This document shows positions 1 to 11,500 of a DNA stretch of 64,000 nucleotides, one piece after another (position 1 is the first letter of the stretch; every line of letters begins with the position of its first letter). The stretch is from Numida meleagris (lineage: Eukaryota > Chordata > Aves > Galliformes > Numididae): the NCBI RefSeq assembly GCF_002078875.1, contig NC_034414.1, positions 8,789,993 through 8,853,992 on the forward strand. The letters are read 5' to 3'. The position numbers and the translations under genes are program-made. Below the pieces are notes generated by a model, which had not been told where the DNA came from, did no database searches, and worked only from the letters and a program-made list of their open reading frames with translations.

Positions 1-3000
1 TTGTTCAACCTTTCACAAACGTTGGTAGACAGTGTTATCAAAACAAGTTGTTCTTTTGTTGATTTCTTTTTGTACGTATTCCAGTTAAAACCGTGAGCTT
101 TGATTGCTGAGAACTATAACCTAAGATTACTGAAAGAGGGAAAGTTTTACAAGGACTCAGGGAATATAGCTATTGTTTCACCTTAAAAGTAGACAGCTGT
201 AAGCATTTACATAAAAGAGGAAAAAAAGCTTTGCTGATGTTCTTGGCTTTCTCTGTTGGTATACACAGGAAAAATAATCTGGGTTATCTTTTAAAATTAT
301 CTATTAATTTATCTATTAAACTGTACTGTATTTCTGAACAGATATTACTGGTCAAAAAGAGCTTGGTTAAACTGTTTTCCTTAATTTACTTAGAAAATGC
401 TTTATAATTATTTGATTTAGGACACATGGCTGAAAGTAGCCCTGGTCTAAGTTTAATTAATCTGTAAACGCATTGCATTTGGACTCAGCTTTCAGAGCGC
501 TCTCTTGCTGACTTATTTTTTATCAAGGAAGTCCAGAAACAATCTCCCAGTTAGAGATTCTTGTGATTATAAGCATGTTACAGTAAGCATACACGCAGAT
601 CACCTTTCCTTTCTGTTCACCTTGCAAGCCTTCATGAGATTGCTCCCCAACCATAAGATAGCAATTCCTGCTATTCCCACAGCTGCATGTGAGACTGTTG
701 CCAGGTGGCAAGGCGATGTTGGCTCAGAACCAGTTTTTCCTAATCATCTGTTTTCAGACCTACCAATTTGTCTCAAAATTGCACAAGAGAGAATCTGAAC
801 AAATGGGCTCGTGTTATTTATATACATTTCTGAGGTCTTTATATCTTTTGTTTGCTACCATTTATTTCCTGAATTCATTATATTTATGAAGCTGGCTAAT
901 CTAAAATTATCCTATGGTATTGGAATGACTTGGATTGCCCCAGGAAATTAAGTATTTTCAATCCACAGAACACATTTAACATTTCCTTTCTTAAGTATTG
1001 CTGTATGGCATAAAATCATGTCGCGTGAGGACAGAAATGCCTACTGGTTAATAAAAGCTATCTTCAGAGTCAGTTCTCTGTCTCTCATAGTATCTGAAGG
1101 TCTTCATGTTTTTGGCCTGATTCAGGCCCCATTTTATAAGCAGCAATTTGGATACGAAGGAGAAAAAGCTTTCTATGTAGTTCACCAAAATAGGGCAAAA
1201 TAATAATTTCAATGAGTATTTGCTTTAAGTGGACTAAGGAATGAAGAATGCCAATATAAAAGCATTCTGTAGGAATGCAGAACAGCATACTGTAAGTAGA
1301 CTGGATATAACAAAGAGAAACAGAGCAAACAGTGAAAATGCTATTACAATCTAATGGTTTAATTTTCTTGCACCTAATTAAAAATACAGATTTGTAATAA
1401 AATGCTCATAAGGGTATTGAACTTTTTGAACAAGTAGAGAGGGAAAACTACATTTTGCTGACTTCCAAATGGTTGAACTGGATTTGCAAATATTTGTGAC
1501 TGATTTCACTGTATTTTTTTTTCTTCCTCTTGATGACAAAAAAAATGCAAAGTAGCTTTTCTTTCTGTTCTTTTTAACTCGGGTGGATCTTTGATTCCCA
1601 AATAACAGAAGATCCGGCCTTTTAGAAAACCTAGTAGATTATTAACATCATTAATATAAATTATATTAACAGCAACCATTTAACAACTGCCCATATACAA
1701 GTAGTACCTTAAGCTGCAGCAAGACATGCCACATTTCTGCCAGTGGAATAGCAAGGCAAGCAGCAAGGATTAGCTAACTGTAACCAAAAAACCCCTACTC
1801 TACAAGCAACTAAAAATATATACATGTCCTGTGAGGTTCCTACCCACACACCCCCACACAAAATGTGATATAACATTTTCTGCAATGAAAAAGGAAATAC
1901 AAAATTACTTTGATAATACCAAATGCCACGGTTTAAGAATAACTAGTGTTTTCTTATCCATGCTTCTGTTTTCATCAGCAATATGTTTCTATAAAGAAAA
2001 GAGTAATGCAGTACAATGGGACACTCTGATGTCTTCCGACTCAATTAGTTGGAAGAGTAATTAGTATTCAGCTCCATTAGGCATTTATGATTATGATAAG
2101 TATTTCATATAGAATAAGACTTGCACAAAATGACTTAAGCAGGCATACGACAATGCCATCAAGCCAGAACACTTTAAAACTGGTACATGGATTATTACTT
2201 CTTAAACACTGTGCAATTAAATCACAGAATTCACTGAAATATCATATTAGAGGTATCTAAAAAGTGTCAAAGTAAGAAATTAACCTTAGCTAGACATTAG
2301 AATACTAATAACTACAAAATTTACAACAGTTAAACATGCTTCTAGGTAATTTAAACATTAATTGGCAGGGCTAAGAGAAAGCGAAGCTTTTTTTTTTTCT
2401 TCACAAATAATGAAAACAGCACATTTTAAAGCTGCCTTACCTTACTGTAAATGTAGTGCTAGCCAATGTCAGAAGGAGAAAATTGCACAGTGCTGTTTGG
2501 CACTCTTAGTCAGCTGATCCTAAAGAATATGAACAAATCTGTCACTTTAGAGGCTCGAGAATGTAAAACATTTGCAGTTTACGTGAGTCATCGAACTAGA
2601 CCCACTGAGAAGATGGTCATTGTTTGCGGGATGTTTCCTCTGGAAATACGTATGAAAGTTAATGATGACTGCACATTAATACAGTTACATTGCCTGAGAA
2701 TACTCACTCTTCTAAACAGAACTGTGAAAGCAAAGCAAGCTGGACTGATAGGGGCATCACCTCCCTTTCCTTGTCTGTGTAAATGTTCACTGATGAAATA
2801 TCACTGTCTTTTATATCTGAGCATTCTAGGCAGTTTCACTGGCGAACTATAAAAGTGACACTCCAAATATCTTCACAAGCTTCTGATAAATAACCATCAT
2901 AAGAATCCTATCAAACTGTAACTATCAGTTGAATTGTTATACATGTCGTGAATCTTCAGGGCCTAGAGAAGAGAACATGTAGAAATGTTTAAAATATACC

Positions 3001-6000
3001 CAATTAAAAATCTGAAGGGCTGGTCCTGAGCAGCAGGAAATATGGATGCTGAATTGAGGTATAAGGAACCAGCATTTCAGAAAGTAACTACAAAGGATTT
3101 TGCAACAGGAAAACAGAGAAGAGATATTCCAGGTAGTTAGAAGTCCTCCGCTGTTTAGAAGGGTTAGAAAGCTCTTGCCTCAGTCAGCGTCAGCCTCGCT
3201 AAAGGTCATATTCTATGAGAAGTTTAATACCAATAAATACTCTTTAAATAAAAGAGAACAACCACTAAGCTTCCTGAAATGCTTTCATACCATCCGTGCT
3301 ACATTATACAAAGTACACACATAATCAATATATTTGTGCATTTGTCCAAAGCACAGGGCAAGCAATTTATAATACTGCATCTATACAGTATAAATTGGTT
3401 CGCTACTGACAGCATTCCTCCTCAGCAGAAATGAAAAGTAAAGTTGTTTAAACAAAAAATACAGGTATGTTTTTCAGATTTTCTGTTTGTTTCCCCAGCT
3501 CTCCTTTCTACAGTTCAGCCACATTTGAGGCAAACTTCCGTCACTGGAAAGTCTATTTAAATGTTGGTGCCAGTTGCTTCGGTCATGGGTCAGGAGCTAT
3601 ACCTTGCTTTGGAAACACTGAGAGTCACAGGAAAAGGCAGATGGAAAAGCTGTTTAGAAACTAAGAAGACGGGAGGTGATCATGTTGGGGACGTTAGTGT
3701 GGAGTAAACTAGTATGTTGTTTTGGTGAATTATTCTTAAGTAATTCTCTATTTAGTTAACATTATGTACATGTCTGCACTTCATAATGGGGCACTCTGCA
3801 TAAAACCCAACCTAGCCAGATCCACAACCAGTACGGCAGCATTAATAAAGTGATGAGGTGCACCCTGTCATCAGGACTCCGTCTGGAATCTCCACCCAGC
3901 AGTGCTCAGCTCTGTAATCTCTGCAGTGCAACCTCCTGCATAGGATAAACCACAGCAATTCCAGCTTTGCACTAGTAAGGAAAATCTCCCGGAATTGCCA
4001 AGCTCCTTTCCCACATTGTGTGGGTTGTTTTGGTAGATGAGAAGCAGGCATTCTAGGTTCTGAGCTATGCCATATGCACAGCAAGGGACATATCTCTTCC
4101 TCTCGGGCAGATGCTGTATCTGTGGCAGCAAATCATTCCTGCGCCACAAGATCTGCAACACAGGAGGTTCCTCACAACGCTTCCTTAAAGATCAGCCCTC
4201 TCCCCCACAAAACTAGTGGTAGTGATTCTGCAAGTTCAGACTGGCAGGGACCAACCCAGAAACACCACTGTACCCACTGTAAAACAGTTCCTTTGAATTA
4301 AAGCAGTGCTGATGTTCAGGATAAGGGCTAGAGAAAAAAAATGGTAGCAAGAAAGTGGGAAAATACAGAGCCAAAAAAAAAAAAAAAAAATTGGCAATGT
4401 GCAAAAGTGACTGATAGGTGAAAGGTGATACCTGACAACTTTAAAATTCCATTTACTGATTTTTGAGAGTCAAGATGATAAATTGAAGAAAAAAGTTAAA
4501 TTTCTTACTGAATTCCTGTATGAGCGATTGGGCTGTTAGATTCTCAGACAAGAATAATGACGTGTCTACCACATTAGTTTATGAAATTCAAGAAGCAGGA
4601 TAGATGTATAAAATAGAAGGGATTTCCTAAGCACTTTTCTCCTCTGTACCACAGTTCATTGCTTTCATCAATTGTGCTAGTGCAGCTGGTCGATGAGGCT
4701 GGCACACAGATCTGAGGGAAAACTGTGAGTAGCCAAGCACAGAAACTTCTTGTGTTCCAACCCACTGAAACCAGCACGACCTATGGAACAACGCATATCC
4801 TGCTGATCTAAATATAATGCAGGAATGAGGCCTAAAAAAAAAATAAATCAGTTTTAGGAAAACCATGATCATTTGCTGCTATCTTCTTACTGAGCAAATG
4901 GCTGCTGCTTTTTGCAGTTTTTATACTAATAAGCATTTTATAGTATGTTTTAAAATAAACAAAAAGGTGATGCTTTAGAAAGGTGATGCTTTAGTCTGTC
5001 AATATGCACCTGACAAACTTTGTTCTGTTGTTTTGCAGGTTTTCTGCTCTTCCAATTTATTTATTTATTTATTTTTAAGAGAGAAATTCTCCATAATTTT
5101 AGTTGTGGGGTTCTCCCCTACGGCAGCATTGGAATACTTATGCCACAAACACTCCATGAGAATATTCTGCCAACCACTGCAAAACAAAATCTTTTCACTT
5201 TGGTGTTTAAGATTTACAATAATTTTTATTATACTTTTTGATAAATATTTCTTTGAATAACATCAGGCCTTGCTGTGTATATGGAATTCACACAGAATTC
5301 TATTTATTTCAGTGGGGTTCTGCACAGTTCTCATCTTGAAGATTCACATGCAAGGCCCAAGTTTTCACAGTCATCTGACTATTGTTAAATGTAGAAAAGT
5401 GTAATTATATAAAAGTTCTAGCATGAAAAGTACCACTCACCGTTATGTTCACCCTTACACACCTTCTGTGTACGGAGAACTTAGTTTCAGATATCTTAGT
5501 CAAGATTCTGCATAAGGTAATCTGATAAGTAAACTGTTCTTAATGTTTATGTGCATGAGATAGGTTTCCCTATCTTGAACAAATTTCATCCTAGATAAGA
5601 TGAGAACTCGCGCATGACAGCACTCTTTGGGCCTTCTATGAGTCTTGGGACATAGTGGCACATCGTGTTGAAAGCAGTAGGAATGAGGTTGGCTCTGGGA
5701 CACTGGAAGTTCTGAAATACCATTTGCTTGGACACGCAGGCTATGTGGTTCATGTGTTATTATACGTATCCCTTTCACTCAGTCATCTAAATCATGAGTC
5801 ACACCAACTGAAAGCGGAAGGTGTATGTGTGGATGTTTTGTTGTACAGCTTGTGCAGCCCTTGCTTTCTGCCGTTTCCCACTTAAGAACCTTGATTCTCG
5901 GCGAGTGCAGGCAGCTATTACCTCAGCAACAATGTAGCTATGATGGTTAAAGCCTAACCTCATTCTGAAAGTCTTTGCGAACCTCCCAGGAGTCCAGCTT

Positions 6001-6450
6001 CCACCTACAGCTAAAAGCCGAGCCATCTTTGTTTTGTTTAACAGAGAAGGAGCAAGAAAGCCCCACCAACTATGTGCTTAGTACAGTAAATATGTAAAAA
6101 TGGCTCTTACGTGTGAGACGGCTGGTCGTTCAGGGGCTGCCTGCAGGATGCCTTGCCGTGTGTATGTCAGTTAAAAGCTAAAAGCACACACAGAGATGCA
6201 AATAGCTTTCAAATCCAGAAAGCTAAACCTGAAATTAGATCTGCACAGACAGGCTTTTGGAGCTCAAATAGTAGGTCTCCTCCTTGGATCTGACTGCAAG
6301 CTCAGGCCACAGCCGTCTGCTGATGTTTCACCACAGCCTCACATGAATCTGAAATGTGGTTTGAGTGAAGGGAAACTTACGTTTAAGAAAAGCAAAAAGC
6401 TAACATACACATGTATAAAAATACCCCTTCTATGACTGTGACAGAACTCA
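1..6450. other. Intergenic sequence upstream of EIF4G2
   Basis: AT-rich sequence with no open frame that resembles a known protein and no convincing chain of splice sites. The longest open frame (2,466-2,852, + strand, 128 codons) has no recognisable domain and sits in ordinary intergenic composition. A perfect 16-bp tandem duplication lies at 4,963-4,994, and A/T runs occur near 4,372-4,390 and 5,058-5,078. In mammals the next genes on this side are ZBED5 and GALNT18; I see no exon of either here. Confidence 0.6.
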
Positions 6451-6839
6451 CGCTCTAGAACTGGGATTTCAGTGATGGTTGCAGCACACGAACAAACAGC
6501 AGAGAAGACAGGCAGCCAAGGTGCCGCCATTTAAGCGGGTACGCCACTTGCGCATGTTTCCCTTCTCCCTTAGGCATTATGGCCACTCTTGCGGCGTAAC
6601 TGCTTTCGCGAATACGGGTGCTGCACTGCGGCGATGGCACAGTTCAACCAAACTTCCTCCCTCCTCCTCCCACTTGGACGTTAAGCCCTCCCCCTTCCTG
6701 CGTTGTGATTGGCCAGACAGGCGGAGCCCTTCGCGGCGATTGGCGGCGGCTGGCAGGAGGTGGGGTAGGTTGCGTGAAGGTAATAAAGTTAGTGGGGCTG
6801 GCTCGGTGCGCGCTAGACGCGGCGGCGAGTCGGCTCTCT

Positions 6840-7039
6840 ATGGAGGTGGCGGAGGGCAGTGTTGGGCGGTTGCTGCTTCTGCTGTGGTGACTCGGAGACT
6901 CGCCCTGCTCCGCGCGCTCCCCCCTTCCCCTCCCCAGCCCCGGTCCCCGGCTCCCTTCCCCTCCCTCCCCTTCTCTTGCCTCTTCCCCTGCCCTTAGTAG
7001 CCGCCGGGACCCGGGGAAGTGGACAAGGCCTTAGGGAAG
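6840..7039 (+). other. EIF4G2: EIF4G2 noncoding exon 1 (5' leader; start approximate)
   Basis: The exon ends at a good donor (GGAAG|GTGAGC, after 7,039) and is inferred to join exon 2, whose acceptor TTTCTAG ends at 8,473. It is pyrimidine-rich in its middle (about 6,900-6,990). One ATG (6,840) opens a 16-codon upstream frame that closes at 6,890. A TAG at 7,032-7,034 is in frame with the GTG start of the protein once exon 1 is joined to exon 2, so no upstream methionine can feed the main frame. The 5' limit is a guess. Confidence 0.7.
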
Positions 7040-7111
7040 GTGAGCAATTCGGGCGTGGCGGGAGAGCGGTTGGGGCCTGGAAGGGAGCGGATACCGCTGC
7101 AGCCGCCGCTT

Positions 7112-7187
7112 AAAATGGCGGCTGACCGAGTGGCCGCCATTTTCTCGGCGGCTTCTTCTGTCTTTCTTGCGCACAAAATGGCGGCCG
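7112..7187. promoter_or_regulatory. Cluster of YY1-type motifs in EIF4G2 intron 1
   Basis: Three copies of the AAAATGGCGGC / GCCGCCATTTT motif lie within 76 bp: forward at 7,112-7,122, reverse at 7,132-7,143 and forward at 7,176-7,187. Related motifs occur upstream (GCCGCCATTT near 6,521) and downstream (GGCGGCCATGTTGGCGGCC near 7,839). YY1 sites just downstream of the start site are common in housekeeping promoters. Binding here is inferred. Confidence 0.55.
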
Positions 7188-8543
7188 GGGCCGGTGGCAG
7201 CTTTCGGTGCCCGAACCGCGGGCGCTGAGCGGAGAGGCGGAGGCGCTGAGCTGCTCTCGCCGGGCGGGGTAGAAAACCCGAGCGGAACCGTTTTGAGATC
7301 AGAACTGCTTCTCCGCAGTGCTGGAGGCCGGGGCCGGTTCGTAGCTCGGCGCTGTGGGGGCTCGGGGCGGCCGTTGGCGGGGAGCCGACTGGGCTCGGGC
7401 TGCTCCTGCGGTTGTGCGGTGCTGGGGTGGGGCGGAGAGCTGTTCGTTCTCTTGGGGCTGGAAGAGGGAGTACGGTGGTAGATGCGTGGCTTGCGGGTGG
7501 GTTTCTTTGCTGCTACTCCTTTCTTTTTTCTTTTTTTTTTCCCGTTTAATTTTTTCTCTGCTTCTCGTGGGAGCGTGAACGGGCTACGAGGCGCTGTGGC
7601 TGGCCTGGGCTCGGGGCAGCCGTGCGGCAGGAGCCGGCTGCTCTCCGTTTTCCCGTCCCTGCCGGAGAACAAAGAGCCGGCCGGGCCCTGGCGGCGCCTC
7701 TGCCTGGAAGCGGGCGGCGCCCGGCGCGGTGGGGGAAGGGCGGCGCGGCCGGAGCGCGGCTCCATGCGGTAGGGCAGCGCCTGCCTCCGCCGGGGGGCGC
7801 CGTCGCGCAGCGCCGCCCCCGCAGCCCTTTTGTTCGACGGCGGCCATGTTGGCGGCCCGCGCTCCTCCCGCCGGATCGGGATGGCGCTGCGGGCCGTACG
7901 GGGATGGGTGCACGCTCTCGTGCTGCGTTGCCTCAGCCGATCTGCGGTGCACTGCGTTATTTTTCGCGCTTTCTTGATTTGATCCCCGAGTCCATCACTT
8001 TTCTGCTACGGAATATTTTCCTGATTGTCTCGCGTGATGAAACTTGAGTTGGAGAGCAGCGATTTTTTTTTTTCCTGTTTAGTAGCTTAATTGGTCGTCT
8101 GGATTTAGGCCCGGGAGACGGCCCTTTTGTTACACTGAGCACGCACTTGGTGACCTTGTAGTCCTTATTTTCAGGTTTGGCCACTTTATCTGCCTGCGAG
8201 TAAAGCAGTTGGTAAGGAGGCAGTTCAGTAACAAATCCTGTAGTTGTTCTCATTGCTCATACAGACTGCTTCCGTGCTTTTGGGAGGTTGGCAGGGTAAA
8301 CGCTTGTTGAGGCATTTGCATTCTCAGTCTGCAATTCCCATTGCTGTTTGCACTGTTGGAAACGTGGCTGCGGTGATGGAGCTAGGCTTCCTGGGGTGGG
8401 AGATGTTGTAAGTGAGATACGATGGTCGCTAGTAAAAACACCTATAATATGAACGCTCGATTTGTCTTTCTAGGTTTTGTTTTTCCCCACCCCGTCAATT
8501 TAATTTTATTCTTTTGAAGATTCTTCGTTGTCAAGCCGCCAAA

Positions 8544-11500
8544 GTGGAGAGTGCGATTGCAGAAGGGGGTGCTTCTCGTTTCAGGTACTGGTGCTTGTTG
8601 GGTTGGCCAAACGTTTGGCGCTGTCACAGTCTTTTGAGAGGGAATTAAATGTTTTCCCAAGTTAATAGTAATTACACTAATACTGACATGTCATTGAAAA
8701 TGATGGTGTTTTGAATTTAGGCAAACTACATGATTATATTTTAACAGTGCTTCTTCAGGCGGAGGAGGTGGTAGGGGTGCACCTCAGCACTATCCCAAGA
8801 CTGCCAGCAACAGGTACGTCATCGTACTCTTTGGGTTAGCATCTTATTTTAAACGCACAGGATATGTGATGGTGAATAGAGTTGAAAGTAGTCTGCCTTC
8901 AGATTTGTACAGGAAATACTGTAGAGTTTGCAATGCGTTAATGTCCTTCAGTCTGTGGCAGGGTAGTATATAATCAGTTAGAATTGTGCGTCACGTCTTG
9001 TGGGGTGGATGGAGCGCTTCATGCATTTCACTTAAAAGGCTTAGAGGCAGGGTTTTAGTGTTGTGGGTGGTTTTATTTTATTCTGAAGATGCTAAGTGAG
9101 CTGTGCAACAGATACTACCGTGCTGGTAGGATAAGTGTATGTGTCTAGCAAAACTAAATGTAGTAATAGTTTGTGTAAGATAATGCTGGAAAGGCAGTTT
9201 TTGGAATTGTTTTTCAAAATCCTGCAGCGAGTTCCTGGGGAAAACCCCAGGGCAAAACGCTCAGAAATGGATTCCTTCACGAAGCACTAGACGAGATGAC
9301 GACTCCGCAAACGACAAAGAACGACATGATGCAATCTTCAGGAAAGTAAGAGGGTAAGTTTTCTAAAAGGTGTTTTTCCTTACTGTTATGTTTAGCAATA
9401 TCTTCATTAAATGAGCGTGGAGGAGAGGAAGACGTGCATACTTGAGTTCCTTGGGGGGGGGGGGGTGAGGAGGTTTCTTTTGGAGGAATGAGACAGAAAG
9501 AAATGAGGTATACAGCAAGTGTTTGCTGCAAACCTAAGAAGCAAGTTTTCTGAGAGAGTTAATACTGATGATCACACTTTTCATTCTAAAAGTGACGAAA
9601 TAAAAAACTGATAAGAATTGACAGTTGGATTTTCACTTTTCTGCTTAAAAGATTAACTAGTAAAGGTAAACTTAAATCTAAAATTACTTGTAGCAAGCTT
9701 ATAAAATCTGTAATCTGGATTTTTTGTTCTGTTTGTTCCTGTTTAGCATACTAAATAAGCTTACTCCTGAAAAGTTTGACAAGCTATGCCTTGAGCTCCT
9801 CAATGTGGGTGTAGAGTCTAAGCTCATCCTTAAAGGGGTCATACTGCTGGTAAGCTGGCGGCGGTTTGTGGGTTGTTTTTTTGGGGGTAGGGGAGGTAGG
9901 GTTTTTTGTTTGTTTTTAAGCTACTGCTTTCTTAAATCATAAGAATAAAGAGGTTGGTCGTTACTGATGAGAGAGAGACAGCATGGCTTATCTGGTGTTT
10001 AGTAATCAAACCATAACGGAATATCATCCCTTTTTGTATGGAAGGGGTATGCTGGAGAGGGAACAGACTTAATACTCTAACATTAATTTTGGAATACTAG
10101 TTACGGGTGTTCATTCTGAACCCACCTCCCTACACCTACTTCTTCACATCCCACTGCTCAGCAAACCTTTCTGTCTTGGAAGAGCTGCCACAGGTAGTCT
10201 TTGGTATGCTAGATACAACTATCAAATATTTCTGGAATCTGAGATAGGCTTCAGTGTTCTTACGAGGAAATTCAGATTTGTCCCTTTCACTAGTTTAGGA
10301 TTATGGAAGCTTTTTCGGTAGCATAACATCTCAGTTCTGCATCAGTATTAAGCATCATGTGTTAAACGTACAGCAATAATTGGTTTTATTTAGTATAGTG
10401 GCAACGAGTAGATGTTCTAGATCGTGTAGTCCGGTAGTATTCTATTGAGTGTCTTGCATCTCTTTTTCTTAATGCATATGCATCCTACTACATGCTACCT
10501 TACTGAAAATGACTTCATTTAGATCGTAGACAAAGCCCTTGAAGAGCCCAAGTATAGCTCACTGTATGCTCAACTATGTCTGCGACTGGCAGAAGATGCA
10601 CCCAACTTTGATGGCCCATCTGCAGAGAGTCATCCAGGACAGAAGCAAAGCACAGTGAGTATTTCTGTCACTGTGGAATGGAGAATTTTGGTAGCACATA
10701 CAGGTATATGCTGAAGCTGTAACTGCTATTTATCTTCTTTTTGTAGACATTCAGACGCCTCCTAATATCTAAACTTCAAGATGAATTTGAAAACAGAACC
10801 AGAAATGTTGATAGTAAGTTTTGAAACTGATTTAATATAGAGTTTACTACTTTTCTGTTCCAGCAGCCATGTTTAATAGGACCCTTTCTTTTCCAGTCTA
10901 TGATAAGCATGATGGTCCCCTCCTCCCCGAGGAGGAGGAACAGAGAGCCATTGCCAAGATCAAGATGCTGGGGAACATCAAATTCATTGGAGAACTTGGC
11001 AAGCTTGATCTTATTCATGAATCTATCCTTCATAAGTGCATCAAAACAGTGAGTATTTGGATTAGGTGTGGGCTAAGAACAAATAAGTATTTCTAAACTA
11101 AAAAATGTGAATGTTTATGCTGCTTTAGGAGTCTTTGACTGCAAAAATCACAAAATGTTTCCTGCCAAGTAGAAATACCATTATTTGAAATAAATAGTTG
11201 TGTGGTCTGAATAAAAAGAAGTGGGTTTTGTTTAAAGCTGTGGGAATTGTCTCTAAGTAAAGATGTAGTTTGGTCTAGATAAAAGTACCACAGGTAGTTC
11301 AAAGTACATAGCGAGCGCTTAAGTAATAAGTGCTTCCATCAGCAGTTGTTGAGATGAATAACGTGATATGCTTCTGCATGTCCTGCTGTACACTGTTGTT
11401 AGAACTTGTTACCTGTATTGTGCTGAAACAAGTAATTTGCTTCTAATATTTCAGCTTTTGGAAAAGAAGAAGAGAGTCCAACTCAAAGATATGGGGGAGG

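Larger units (their letters stand above)
6500..7950 (+). promoter_or_regulatory. EIF4G2: CpG-island promoter of EIF4G2
   Basis: Composition switches sharply from AT-rich to GC- and CpG-rich across this block, which covers the first exon and the start of intron 1. Two inverted CCAAT boxes (ATTGG at 6,708-6,712 and 6,739-6,743) are 31 bp apart, about three helical turns, as is usual for paired NF-Y sites. A TTTCGCG element at 6,604-6,610 resembles an E2F site, and TGCGCATG at 6,549-6,556 is NRF1-like. No TATA box is evident, which fits a dispersed housekeeping promoter. The transcription start cannot be fixed from sequence alone; I infer about 6,780-6,840. Confidence 0.8.

Noticed and set aside
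2466..2852. 128-codon + strand frame with a Cys-rich end
   Set aside because: No recognisable domain, no promoter context, and length is within chance for this amount of sequence.
6479..6997. 172-codon + strand frame over the EIF4G2 promoter and exon 1
   Set aside because: A composition artefact of the CpG island that overlaps the promoter motifs and a different reading frame of the leader.
7031..7765. 244-codon open frame on the - strand, the longest in the window
   Set aside because: It lies antisense in the EIF4G2 CpG island, is Pro/Arg/Ser-rich from GC composition, and has no domain; CpG islands routinely show such frames.
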